DNA of 64,000 nt from M55B127 sp034521955 (lineage in GTDB: Bacteria; Bacillota; Halanaerobiia; Halanaerobiales; M55B127). Below, in pieces: positions 16,958 to 25,916 of this stretch. Under the pieces are notes generated by a model. That model saw nothing but the letters and a program-made list of their open reading frames with translations. It was not told where the DNA came from and did no database searches. Location: assembly GCA_034521955.1 (NCBI GenBank), contig JAXHLT010000003.1, forward strand, positions 248,001-312,000, given 5' to 3'. A program made the translations under genes and the position numbers. Every line of letters begins with the position of its first letter. Position 1 is the first letter of the stretch.

Positions 16958-17932
16958 GTGCGTTTGACTTTGATAATATTTTTAGTGGTAGTAATTATCT
17001 TTTTTGTATTTTACGGTGGATATTATTTTATTAGACCTTCGAACAAAGGGAAAGAAATTTTAGGTAAATATGATATAAAATATCCTGCTGTCATTGCACA
17101 TAGAGGAGCATCCTTTAAAGCACCTGAATTAACAAGGCCAGCTTTTTTAAAGGCAATTGAATTAGGGGCAGATTATCTTGAAGTTGATGTTCATAGGACA
17201 AAAGATAATATATTAGTGGCCTTACATGATAATAATTTAAAAAGAACTTCAAATATTGAAAAAATATACCCTAATAGGATAAATCACCATATTAATACAT
17301 TCACATATGAAGAATTATTAAAATTGGATTTTGGTTCTTGGTTTAATAAAAAATATTCAAAAAGAGCTAGTGATGATTATAATAATTTAAAAATCATAAC
17401 TTTAAGTGAAATATTAGATATCATAGATAATCATGAAAACTCTCCCGGAATTGTTCTGGATTTAAAAGATACAAATAAATATCCTGGGTTAACAGAAGAT
17501 ATAATAGAATTGTTGACAAAAAAGAATTGGTATGGATCAAATGAAAATGAAAATAATAAAATTTACTATTCTGATATTATAATATTTTCAACTGATCTTG
17601 AAATCTTAAAGGAATTTAAAAACTCGGTAACGAATATACCTAGATTACTTCTAGTGACTGATAATAGAATGAGTAAAAGCAGCTGGAAAAGATTGCTTGA
17701 TTTAGCTAAAAGAAATGTAAATGGTATTGGTGTAAAGGGGTTTATTAGTTGGCCATGGAATATAGCTTTGGCACATGAAAGAGATTTATTTGTATTTCCA
17801 TATGTAATAAATAAAGGTTGGCAGTTTAGAATTATGGCTCATTTGAATTCCAGCGGTTATATAACTGATAGACCAGAATTAATATTAGACTTCTTAAATA
17901 GAATTCCTAAAATTGAACTATTTTTGGAATAA
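16958..17932 (+). CDS. Membrane-anchored glycerophosphodiester phosphodiesterase
   Basis: A 324-residue GDPD with one N-terminal transmembrane helix (LIIFLVVVIIFFVFYGGYYF) and a TIM-barrel domain outside or facing the membrane. Catalytic motifs are AHRGAS (His/Arg), the Glu/Asp metal ligands in GADYLEVDVHRTKD, and VALHDNNLKRT (second His), followed by VLDLKD. These enzymes split glycerophosphodiesters to glycerol-3-phosphate plus an alcohol, in lipid or teichoic acid turnover. Start GTG 16958 follows GAGGTG. The adjacent LTA-synthase remnant suggests an old glycerophosphate-polymer locus. Confidence 0.9.
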   Translation: MRLTLIIFLVVVIIFFVFYGGYYFIRPSNKGKEILGKYDIKYPAVIAHRGASFKAPELTRPAFLKAIELGADYLEVDVHRTKDNILVALHDNNLKRTSNIEKIYPNRINHHINTFTYEELLKLDFGSWFNKKYSKRASDDYNNLKIITLSEILDIIDNHENSPGIVLDLKDTNKYPGLTEDIIELLTKKNWYGSNENENNKIYYSDIIIFSTDLEILKEFKNSVTNIPRLLLVTDNRMSKSSWKRLLDLAKRNVNGIGVKGFISWPWNIALAHERDLFVFPYVINKGWQFRIMAHLNSSGYITDRPELILDFLNRIPKIELFLE

Positions 17933-17975
17933 AATATGAATATTTTTAATTCTATTTAGTATATATTTTTAGCAA

Positions 17976-18000
17976 GTGGGGGAAACCCCACATTTTTTTA
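17976..18000 (+). terminator. Rho-independent terminator
   Basis: Stem GTGGGG-gaaa-CCCCAC with a GNRA-like tetraloop, followed one base later by seven T. It ends the GDPD transcript and insulates the dcw cluster. Confidence 0.9.
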
Positions 18001-18072
18001 TGTTAAAATAGTACTAAAGTACTAAAATAATTATTATATTTTAAAGGAATTTTTTTATATACATAGAAATAG

Positions 18073-18078
18073 TATACT
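18073..18078 (+). promoter_or_regulatory. Possible -10 box of the dcw promoter
   Basis: TATACT directly before the repeated GTGG operators of mraZ. The -35 region 17 bases upstream is only a T run, so the promoter is weakly supported by sequence or depends on other features. Confidence 0.3.
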
Positions 18079-18080
18079 AA

Positions 18081-18120
18081 GTGGTGATTAGTGGTAGATA
18101 GTGGTATAAATGGGGAACAG
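18081..18120 (+). promoter_or_regulatory. MraZ operator: four 10-base phased repeats
   Basis: GTGGT occurs at 18081, 18091 and 18101, with TGGGG at 18111, exactly 10 bases apart and just before the mraZ ribosome site. MraZ is known to bind direct repeats with this period upstream of its own gene (TGGG-type in E. coli, GTG-type in mollicutes), so this is very likely the autoregulatory site of the dcw cluster. Confidence 0.75.
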
Positions 18121-18131
18121 GTGATGATATT

Positions 18132-18563
18132 ATGTTAATAGGTGAATATTTACATAAAATGGATTCTAAAGGAAGATTAATAATCCCTGCAAAGTTTAGA
18201 GAAGAACTTGGTGATAACTTTGTAGCAACTAGAGGATTAGATAACTGCCTGTTTATTTTCCCGATGGATGAATGGGAACAATTAAGTAAAAAAATTGCTA
18301 ATACCCCTGTGACGAATAAAAATGCTAGATTTTTTGCTAGGTTTTTCATATCAGGAGCTACTGAATCTACTCTTGATAAACAAGGAAGAATAAACATTCC
18401 TACCAACTTAAAAGAATATGCTGAACTTGAGAAAGATATTGTAGTTATCGGCTTAACAAATAGAATAGAATTGTGGGCAAAAGAAAATTGGGATCAATTC
18501 TTGGAAACAACTGAAGATTCTACTGATGAGATCGCAGCCGCAATGGAGGATTTGGGAATATAA
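18132..18563 (+). CDS. mraZ: Transcriptional regulator MraZ
   Basis: A 143-residue DNA-binding protein with two AbrB-like SpoVT/MraZ repeats. The first is GEYLHKMDSKGRLIIPAKFREEL, continuing LGDNFVATRGLDNCLFIFP; the second is ATESTLDKQGRINIPTNLKEY with IVVIGLTNRIELW. The conserved D-x-K/Q-G-R-I/L-x-I/N-P pattern occurs in both. MraZ controls the division and cell-wall cluster by binding the repeats upstream of its own gene, which are present here. ATG 18132 follows AGGTGATG. It is the first gene of the dcw run, 14 bases before rsmH. Confidence 0.97.
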   Translation: MLIGEYLHKMDSKGRLIIPAKFREELGDNFVATRGLDNCLFIFPMDEWEQLSKKIANTPVTNKNARFFARFFISGATESTLDKQGRINIPTNLKEYAELEKDIVVIGLTNRIELWAKENWDQFLETTEDSTDEIAAAMEDLGI

Positions 18564-18577
18564 CGGAGGAATTAACT

Positions 18578-19507
18578 ATGAATTTTGAACATGAACCAGT
18601 TATGTTGGACACTACTATAGAATATTTAAACTGTAAAAAGGATGGTATTTATGTGGACGGAACCTTGGGACGTGGAGGTCACACAGCTGCTATTTTAGAA
18701 AATATTGATGATGATGGCCTTGTAGTTGCTTTAGATAGGGACTTAGATGCTATAAATGCTGTAAAAAACAGTATAGAAAGTAAAAACTTAATATTAGAAC
18801 ATGCAAATTATATTGATATTGATAAAGTATTGGATAAACATAATATTGCAGAAGTTGATGGTATGATTTTTGATCTCGGTGTATCTTCCCCTCAGTTAGA
18901 TAACTCTGACAGAGGTTTTAGTTACAAAAACAACGGCCCCCTTGATATGAGGATGAACCGAGATCAAAAATTAACTGCAGCAGATATTGTTAATAATTAT
19001 AGAAAAGACAAAATCGAAAAAATAATCTATGATTATGGTGAAGATAATTGGGCGGCAAGAATTGCAGAGTTTATAGTGGCTTTTAGGAAAAAAAAGGTAA
19101 TTGAAACTACGTTTGAATTAGTTGATATTATTAAAGCAGCTATTCCTGCCTCTGCCAGAAGATCTGGAGGACATCCAGCTCGCAGGACATTTCAAGCCTT
19201 ACGTATTGCTACAAACAATGAACTAAATCAATTAGAAGATATGATAGATGTAGCAGTAAAAAGATTAAAAAAAGAGGGTAGAATATGTATAATAAGCTTT
19301 CATTCTCTTGAAGACCGAATAGTTAAACATAAATTCAGAGAGTTAGCAAGTGATTGTATATGTCCTCCTGAACTTCCGGTATGTAAATGTGATAAAGAAC
19401 CTTTAGTAAAAGTTATTACACGTAAACCGGTTAGAGCTTCGGAAAAAGAAGTTGATGAAAACTATAGATCCAGAAGTGCGAAATTAAGAGTAGCCGAGAA
19501 AATATGA
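18578..19507 (+). CDS. rsmH: 16S rRNA (cytosine1402-N4)-methyltransferase RsmH
   Basis: A 309-residue SAM-dependent methyltransferase (MraW) that modifies C1402 in the ribosomal P site. Signatures: HEPVMLDTTIEYLN at the N-terminus, the SAM loop DGTLGRGGHT, FDLGVSSPQLD, RGFSY-x-GPLDMRMN, and late ISFHSLEDRIVKHKFR. The C-terminal part includes a CICPPELPVCKCD cysteine cluster and the RS(A)KLRVAEK end. CGGAGGAA precedes ATG 18578. Its TGA overlaps an in-frame upstream ATG of ftsL. Confidence 0.97.
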   Translation: MNFEHEPVMLDTTIEYLNCKKDGIYVDGTLGRGGHTAAILENIDDDGLVVALDRDLDAINAVKNSIESKNLILEHANYIDIDKVLDKHNIAEVDGMIFDLGVSSPQLDNSDRGFSYKNNGPLDMRMNRDQKLTAADIVNNYRKDKIEKIIYDYGEDNWAARIAEFIVAFRKKKVIETTFELVDIIKAAIPASARRSGGHPARRTFQALRIATNNELNQLEDMIDVAVKRLKKEGRICIISFHSLEDRIVKHKFRELASDCICPPELPVCKCDKEPLVKVITRKPVRASEKEVDENYRSRSAKLRVAEKI

Positions 19508-19524
19508 GAAGGAAGGTGAGTAAG

Positions 19525-19986
19525 ATGTACGAAAATAATAGAAATTATAATAATGTTAATGGTTACAATCATAACAATAATAACAGTAATAGTAGATATG
19601 CAGATTATGATAATGAGGATAAAAAAAACATATATATTTATTTAATTTTACTAACAATATGTGCTATAATATTATTGGTTTACATTAGTTATACATTAAA
19701 AATTAATGATTTGAGTTATCGTATTGATCAAATGCAAAATGAACTTCAAGTAATGGAAGACAAAAATCATAAACTAGGTATACAGTTATCTAATGCGAGT
19801 TCTCTTTCACAGGTCGATACTTTAGCTAGAAGCGAGTTAAATATGATCGAGCCTGAAACAATGCAAACTATAGTTTTAAAATCAGAGGGTGTTGAGAGTG
19901 AAAATGCTCCTGAAAGAAGATTCTTTTTAAGTCAAATAACTGATTTTATAACTAATTTAGGAACTGCACGAGCGTACTCACCATAA
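19525..19986 (+). CDS. ftsL: Cell division protein FtsL
   Basis: A 153-residue bitopic membrane protein identified by position between rsmH and the division PBP, and by structure. It has a cytoplasmic N-terminus, one membrane helix (IYIYLILLTICAIILLVYISY), then a coiled-coil leucine-zipper region (INDLSYRIDQMQNELQVMEDKNHKLGIQL). FtsL forms a complex with FtsB/DivIC and FtsQ/DivIB at the septum. I chose ATG 19525 because GGAAGGTGAG is at proper spacing; ATG 19504 overlaps rsmH and lacks it. The cytoplasmic tail is unusually rich in Asn (14 of the first 35 residues). Confidence 0.8.
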   Translation: MYENNRNYNNVNGYNHNNNNSNSRYADYDNEDKKNIYIYLILLTICAIILLVYISYTLKINDLSYRIDQMQNELQVMEDKNHKLGIQLSNASSLSQVDTLARSELNMIEPETMQTIVLKSEGVESENAPERRFFLSQITDFITNLGTARAYSP

Positions 19987-20012
19987 AATGTTAATTATAA
20001 AAGGATGATATT

Positions 20013-22082
20013 ATGAATGATAGTAAAAGAAAAAAAAGAATTAAAGTCCTTTTTTTTATAATTACTTTTGTTTTGTTGCTATTAATTGGAAGATTAATTT
20101 GGATTCAAATTATTAATAATGAAGAATACTATGATAAAGCCCTCCAACAAAGAATTATGGAGTTAAAAGTAAATCCCAATAGGGGTAAAATATTTGATAT
20201 TAACGGCAAGGAACTGGCTGTAAGTGTTACTAGTAAGACAGTGGTGGGTTTACCTAAACAGGTGACAAACCCAACTCAAACAGCCGGAAAACTTGCCGAT
20301 ATTTTGTCTGTGGGGTATGAAACTATATTTAATAGACTTTCCAAAGATGCCTATGCGGTATATCTTGAAAGACAAATTCCAGATCAAAAGGTAGAAAAAA
20401 TAGATGATCTACAGTTAGAAGGAATTACTTTTATTGATGAAAGCAAAAGAATTTATCCAAGAGAAAAATTAGCTAGTCAAATATTAGGATTTACAGGTAT
20501 AGATAATAATGGGTTAGAAGGTATGGAACTTTCCTTTGACAGATATTTAACAGGAAGTAGAGGGTTAATATTAACAGAACGAGATGCTTCTGGACAAGTA
20601 ATTCCTGAAAGTGTTATTGACTATATTCCAGAAAAGGATGGTAACGATTTATATTTAACCATTAATGAAGCAATTCAGCATAGTGCTGAACGAGAATTAG
20701 CCTCTGCAGCTAAAGAATTCAATGCAGAAGGCGGAACAATCATCGTGATGGAACCTAATACCGGAAATATCATCTCAATGGCCAATTACCCTACTTATGA
20801 CCCAAATAACTTTTCTGATTATAATAAGAGATACTGGAGAAATCGTGCTATTACAGATAATTATGAACCAGGGTCAACATTTAAAATAATTACAACAGCT
20901 TCTGCTATAGAAGAAGGTGTTGTTAATCAAAATGATGTTTTTTATGATACAGGTAAAATAAAGGTTGAAAAAGAATATATAGAATGTTGGAACGATCAGG
21001 GTCATGGTATAGAACTGTTTTCTGAAGTAGTTCAAAACTCGTGTAACCCGGGATTTGTTCAAGTTGGATTGAGAATGGGGAAAGAATCATTTTTTAAGTA
21101 TATAAATGCATTTGGTTTTGGTCAAAAAACAAATATTGACTTACCGGGAGAAGCAGTTGGACTAATACCTAAGTATAGTAGTGTTGGTGATATTGAAATA
21201 GCTACAATTTCCTTTGGAAGAGGAATTTCTGTAACACCAATTCAACTAATTTCAGCAATTTCTGCTGTTGCAAATAATGGAGTTTTAATGAAACCAAATT
21301 TAATAAATAAGATTACGGATCAAAATGGAAAGATATTAAAAGATTCTAAACCTGTAGAAGTAAGAAGAGTGGTTTCTAGTAACACAGCAAATAAAACGTT
21401 ATCACTTTTAGAAAATGTAGTAAGTTCTGGTACTGGAACTAATGCATATATTGAAGGATATCGTGTAGGTGGGAAAACTGGTACAGCACAGCATTATAAT
21501 AGTAATTTATATGATTCTTCATTTGTTGGTCTTTTCCCAGTCAATGATCCTCAGTTTGTTGTGTTAGTTGTTTTATATGGTATTGATGGACAGACTTATT
21601 ACGCTAGCCAAACTGCTGCTCCATTATTTAAAAGTATTGCAAGTGATTTAATAAGATATTACAAAGTGCCTTCACAAAATCAAAATAATAAACCTATTGA
21701 AAATGAATTGGTAAAACTTGATGACTATCGAAATAAGCGCATTTATGATGTTCAAAATAGAATAAAAGAACTGGGTTTAGAGTATAAAATAATAGGTAAG
21801 AATAATAGTATAGTTACACAAGTTCCCAAAGCTGGTTCAAATGTATATAAAAATTCTACTGTATTTTTATTTACAGAACAAAATGAAAATATTCAAAGAA
21901 ATTATAAAATTATGACGCCAGATTTTAGAGGTATGAAATTAGAAGATGCAAAAAGCTTAGCAGAAATGATGGGAATTGACTTAAAAGTTCAAGGACAAAC
22001 CGGAGAGATTATTGGTCAGAGTATTGATCCGGGTTTGAGAATTAATATTGATCAACCAATAGTAATCAAGTTAAAAGGGTGA
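20013..22082 (+). CDS. ftsI: Division-type class B penicillin-binding protein (FtsI/SpoVD/PBP2B-like) with two PASTA domains
   Basis: A 689-residue septal transpeptidase that cross-links peptidoglycan. It starts with a membrane anchor (VLFFIITFVLLLLIGRLIW), then the pedestal with NPNRGKIFDINGKELAVS and the transpeptidase domain. Active-site motifs are all intact: SxxK at Ser 288 (GSTFK), SxN at Ser 343 (SCN) and KTG at Lys 488 (GKTGTAQ). Two C-terminal PASTA repeats follow, the last ending QPIVIKLKG. B. subtilis PBP2B has two PASTA domains and SpoVD one, so a vegetative role is favoured, but no second copy is visible for comparison. It lies between ftsL and murE. Confidence 0.95.
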   Translation: MNDSKRKKRIKVLFFIITFVLLLLIGRLIWIQIINNEEYYDKALQQRIMELKVNPNRGKIFDINGKELAVSVTSKTVVGLPKQVTNPTQTAGKLADILSVGYETIFNRLSKDAYAVYLERQIPDQKVEKIDDLQLEGITFIDESKRIYPREKLASQILGFTGIDNNGLEGMELSFDRYLTGSRGLILTERDASGQVIPESVIDYIPEKDGNDLYLTINEAIQHSAERELASAAKEFNAEGGTIIVMEPNTGNIISMANYPTYDPNNFSDYNKRYWRNRAITDNYEPGSTFKIITTASAIEEGVVNQNDVFYDTGKIKVEKEYIECWNDQGHGIELFSEVVQNSCNPGFVQVGLRMGKESFFKYINAFGFGQKTNIDLPGEAVGLIPKYSSVGDIEIATISFGRGISVTPIQLISAISAVANNGVLMKPNLINKITDQNGKILKDSKPVEVRRVVSSNTANKTLSLLENVVSSGTGTNAYIEGYRVGGKTGTAQHYNSNLYDSSFVGLFPVNDPQFVVLVVLYGIDGQTYYASQTAAPLFKSIASDLIRYYKVPSQNQNNKPIENELVKLDDYRNKRIYDVQNRIKELGLEYKIIGKNNSIVTQVPKAGSNVYKNSTVFLFTEQNENIQRNYKIMTPDFRGMKLEDAKSLAEMMGIDLKVQGQTGEIIGQSIDPGLRINIDQPIVIKLKG

Positions 22083-22087
22083 TAAAA

Positions 22088-23551
22088 ATGCTTTTAAAAA
22101 AGCTTTTTAAAAAAGTAAATGTAGAAAAAATAATCGGTAATAAGAATATAAAAATCAACGATATAAAATATGATTCTAGACAAATAAAAGATGGCGATTT
22201 ATTTATCTGTATTCAGGGCTTTAAAACTGATGGGCATGAATATATTTCGGATGTTATTCAAAAACAGGCAAATGCAGTATTAATTGATAAAGAACTAGAC
22301 AATTATTCAAAAGAGATTACATATATAAAAGTTGATGATACTAGAAAAGCAATGGCCCGTATAGCTAAAAACTTTTATAAAAATCCATTAGAAGAAATTG
22401 AATTAATTGGTGTGACAGGTACAAACGGTAAAACAACTACTACCTATCTAATAAAGGATATCTTAAATAGAAGTGGATATAAAACAGGATTAATAGGCAC
22501 TATAGAAGTATATGATGGAGAAAAATCATTAAATGCTTCCAGAACAACCCCTGAATCATTAGACATATATAAATATTTATCTAAGATGAGGGATAACAAT
22601 GTTAAATACGCTGTAATGGAAGTATCTTCACATGCTTTAGCATTAAATAGAGTTGATACTATGGAATTTACGGTAGCTATTTTTACAAATCTAACTCAAG
22701 ATCATTTAGATTATCATAAGACAATGCAAAAATATGCTGAAGAAAAAGTTAAACTGTTTAAAAAAATAAAAAAAGATGGTACTGCTATTATTAATAATGA
22801 TGATGAATACTCCAGTTTTTTTAAGAATAATACATCAAATGAAATTATTACATATGGTATAGAACAAAATTGTGATTTAAAGGCAACTGATCTTGAATTG
22901 GCATTATATGGTGTAAGTTTCAAATTAAATAATGTAAGTTATAATCTGCATTTAACCGGTCAATTTAACATATATAATAGTTTGGCTGCAATAGGAACAG
23001 CATTAAGTTTAGAGATTGATGAAAAGACTATTAAAAAATCATTGGAGAGTATCGAGGGGATTCCGGGTAGGTTTGAGACTATTAATGCAGATCAAGATTT
23101 TACTGTTATCATAGATTATGCCCATACTCCTGATAGTATGATAAATGTATTAGAGTCATTAAAAAACTTTAAACATGAAGATGTAATAATTGTTTTTGGT
23201 TGTGGTGGAGAACGAGATAAAGATAAAAGACCCAAAATGGGTAAAATCGCTGTTAAATATGGTGATTATGTAGTTGTAACAACAGATAATCCCCGCTCAG
23301 AAGACCCTGAAGTTATAATTGAAGAAATAAATGTTGGAATTACAGAATCTGAATATGATACTGACTATATCATTAAAGAGGATCGTAAAGATGCTATTAT
23401 TCATGCAGTTAATAAAGCACAAAAAAATGATGTAGTAATTGTTTTTGGGAAGGGTCATGAAACTTATCAAGTTTTTGCTGATAAAACTATTGATTTTAAT
23501 GATAAAGAAGTTGCAACAAGTGCTATAAAAAATAAATTAAGTGGTGTATAA
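22088..23551 (+). CDS. murE: UDP-MurNAc-tripeptide synthetase (meso-DAP adding)
   Basis: A 487-residue Mur ligase that adds the third stem-peptide residue. It shows a Rossmann-like N-domain with YDSRQIKDGDLFICIQG, the ATP loop GVTGTNGKTTTTYLI, the central NLTQDHLDYHKTM and the C-domain. The specificity motif DNPR (TTDNPRSEDP) is the meso-diaminopimelate signature, so the wall should be A1-gamma type. ATG 22088 behind GGGTGATAA is preferred over GTG 22079, which overlaps the ftsI stop. Confidence 0.97.
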   Translation: MLLKKLFKKVNVEKIIGNKNIKINDIKYDSRQIKDGDLFICIQGFKTDGHEYISDVIQKQANAVLIDKELDNYSKEITYIKVDDTRKAMARIAKNFYKNPLEEIELIGVTGTNGKTTTTYLIKDILNRSGYKTGLIGTIEVYDGEKSLNASRTTPESLDIYKYLSKMRDNNVKYAVMEVSSHALALNRVDTMEFTVAIFTNLTQDHLDYHKTMQKYAEEKVKLFKKIKKDGTAIINNDDEYSSFFKNNTSNEIITYGIEQNCDLKATDLELALYGVSFKLNNVSYNLHLTGQFNIYNSLAAIGTALSLEIDEKTIKKSLESIEGIPGRFETINADQDFTVIIDYAHTPDSMINVLESLKNFKHEDVIIVFGCGGERDKDKRPKMGKIAVKYGDYVVVTTDNPRSEDPEVIIEEINVGITESEYDTDYIIKEDRKDAIIHAVNKAQKNDVVIVFGKGHETYQVFADKTIDFNDKEVATSAIKNKLSGV

Positions 23552-23552
23552 A

Positions 23553-24935
23553 ATGTTTGAATATAAAGTTAGTGAAATATTAAAAACAGTAGACGGAACA
23601 TTAATAAAAGGAAATAAGGATGATATTCTTAAAGGAATTTCTACAGATTCAAGGAATTTAAATGATGAGGATATTTTTATCCCATTAATTGGTGAAAATT
23701 TTGATGCACATAACTTTATTAATGATGATTTAGCTAAAAATGTTAAAGCCGTTATAGTGCAAAAAGAAATTGAAACTAATCTAAAAAACATTATAAAAGT
23801 AGAAGATACTACTAAAGCTTTACAGGATTTAGCTAGATTTCATAGGCAGAACCATAAAAATGTAAAAGTAATTGGTATAACTGGTAGTTCCGGTAAAACA
23901 TCTACAAAGGATATTTTATATGACTTATTAAGCCAAAAATATAATGTTAAAAAAAACATAGGTAATCTAAACAATCACATAGGTGTACCTTTAACATTGT
24001 TTAGATTAGAAGGTAATGAGGATTTTTTTATTGTTGAGATGGGAATGAGTGGTTTTGGCGAAATAAAACTTCTAGCTGAAATTGCAAATCCTCAAGTTGG
24101 AATAGTAACAAATGTAGGCCAAGCCCATATTGAATTTTTTAATTCAGTAGATGAGATAGCTAAAGCAAAAGGTGAACTTATTGAATCTTTAGATGAAAAT
24201 GGTTTGGCTGTATTAAATATTGATAATTCTTATACTGATATATTATATGATTTATTAAACAATAAGACAAAACATAAATATTTTGGCTTTAATGAAAGTG
24301 CTGATTTTAGAGTGCTAAAATACAAGATAACTAAATCCGGTATGGAATTTTCTATTAAAGAAAGTAATGACATAATAAATTTGAAAACCAATCTATTTGG
24401 CAAGTATAATCTATACAACATTATTGCTTCAATAACTGTTGCAAGAAACTTTAATATTGAATGGACTTTAATTAAAAGAGCACTAAAAGATATAAAATTA
24501 ACTGATATGAGGTCACAAATTGAAATAATAAACAATATAAAGTTTATTAACGATTCTTACAATGCCAATCCAGTATCAATGAAAAATGCAATTGATCTTT
24601 TAGATGAAATTGATGGTGATAAAAAGATAGCAATTTTAGGTGATATGTTAGAACTTGGTGATATTAAAGAGAAAGCACATCAAGAAATTGGAGAATATAT
24701 TGTAAAGAAAAATATTGATTATTTGATTACTATAGGAGAATTAGGTAGTTATATTTCAACCGGTGCAAATAAAAAACATAAAGATAAATTAGTTATAAAA
24801 CATTTCGAAAACAAAGTAGATATTATTAAATACATAGATAAAATTAGTTCTAGAAGAGATGTAATATTAATTAAAGGATCTAGAGGGATGAAAATGGAAC
24901 AGATAATTAACAACTATCGTAAAGATAAGGAATGA
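23553..24935 (+). CDS. murF: UDP-MurNAc-tripeptide D-Ala-D-Ala ligase
   Basis: A 460-residue Mur ligase that attaches D-Ala-D-Ala to complete the stem pentapeptide. It has the N-terminal STDSRNLNDEDIFIPLIGENFDAHNFI typical of MurF (STDSRNL shown), the ATP loop GITGSSGKTSTKDIL, and NHIGVPLTLFRL. The C-terminal domain has DSYNANPVSMKNAIDLL and ILGDMLELG. The start at ATG 23553 is one base after the murE stop; GTGs at 23541/23544 are possible but overlap murE. D-Ala-D-Ala comes from ddl at 14 kb. Confidence 0.96.
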   Translation: MFEYKVSEILKTVDGTLIKGNKDDILKGISTDSRNLNDEDIFIPLIGENFDAHNFINDDLAKNVKAVIVQKEIETNLKNIIKVEDTTKALQDLARFHRQNHKNVKVIGITGSSGKTSTKDILYDLLSQKYNVKKNIGNLNNHIGVPLTLFRLEGNEDFFIVEMGMSGFGEIKLLAEIANPQVGIVTNVGQAHIEFFNSVDEIAKAKGELIESLDENGLAVLNIDNSYTDILYDLLNNKTKHKYFGFNESADFRVLKYKITKSGMEFSIKESNDIINLKTNLFGKYNLYNIIASITVARNFNIEWTLIKRALKDIKLTDMRSQIEIINNIKFINDSYNANPVSMKNAIDLLDEIDGDKKIAILGDMLELGDIKEKAHQEIGEYIVKKNIDYLITIGELGSYISTGANKKHKDKLVIKHFENKVDIIKYIDKISSRRDVILIKGSRGMKMEQIINNYRKDKE

Positions 24936-24939
24936 TAAA

Positions 24940-25905
24940 ATGTCATATTTAAGTAATTCAATATTATTTTTTGCAGTTCCTTTTATTTGGATACTTCTAA
25001 CAGGTTCATTTTTCATAAACAAATTAAAAAAATATGAAATTGGACAAAATATTAGAGAAGTTGGACCAAGTTCTCATTTAGAAAAAGAAGGAATCCCCAC
25101 AATGGGTGGAATATTAATAATTTCCGGAATATTACTGCCAATCATATTAACAAATTCATGGCAATTAGATTTTATAGTTTTTATTGTAGTAGTTATAGCT
25201 ACTGCTATTATTGGTTTTAGCGATGATATTATAAAAATTAAAAAAGAACGTTCTTTAGGCCTGAGAGCAAGACAAAAGATTTTACTTCAAGTTATAATTG
25301 GTTTGATATTAGGTTTTTATGTTTATTTATATCTTCCTGATGCTAAAAATATTTTTATACCTATATCAAAAACTTATCTAAATTTTGGAATATATATTAT
25401 ACCAGTTATAGTACTGACATATCTTTCGGTAGTTAATGCAGTAAACTTAACAGATGGTTTAGATGGATTAGCATCTTCAATTACATTTGTTGTAGCAGTA
25501 ACTTTTTTTATAATAATAACAAATACAACCAAAAGTCCAATAGGATTTTTAGCTTTGAGCATTGCTGGTGCAACTTTAGGATTTTTATGGTATAATTCAA
25601 AGCCAGCAACTGTATTTATGGGAGATGTGGGTTCATTATCTTTAGGTGCAGCTTTAGCTGTAATATTTTCGTATACCGGGCTTGAGTTGGTTTTAATTGT
25701 TATTGGTGGAATATACGTATTAGAGGCATTATCAGTTATTGTTCAAGTTACATATTTTAAAGTAAGTGGTGGTAAAAGAATATTTAAGATGTCACCTTTA
25801 CACCATCACTATGAACTAAAAGGATTAAATGAAACAAAAATTGTATATAGATTTACTTTAGTTTCGATAATATTTTCTATAATTGGAATACTAATTACTA
25901 TATAG
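24940..25905 (+). CDS. mraY: Phospho-MurNAc-pentapeptide translocase
   Basis: A 321-residue polytopic membrane enzyme (about ten helices) that transfers phospho-MurNAc-pentapeptide to undecaprenyl phosphate, forming lipid I. Typical motifs: GPSSHLEKEGIPTMGGI, the Asp-rich FSDDIIKIKKERSLGL, the NAVNLTDGLDGLA loop with catalytic Asp, the FMGDVGSLSLGAAL loop and the SPLHHHYELKG histidine loop near the C-terminus. It is four bases after murF. Confidence 0.97.
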   Translation: MSYLSNSILFFAVPFIWILLTGSFFINKLKKYEIGQNIREVGPSSHLEKEGIPTMGGILIISGILLPIILTNSWQLDFIVFIVVVIATAIIGFSDDIIKIKKERSLGLRARQKILLQVIIGLILGFYVYLYLPDAKNIFIPISKTYLNFGIYIIPVIVLTYLSVVNAVNLTDGLDGLASSITFVVAVTFFIIITNTTKSPIGFLALSIAGATLGFLWYNSKPATVFMGDVGSLSLGAALAVIFSYTGLELVLIVIGGIYVLEALSVIVQVTYFKVSGGKRIFKMSPLHHHYELKGLNETKIVYRFTLVSIIFSIIGILITI

Positions 25906-25916
25906 GTGGAATAAAA

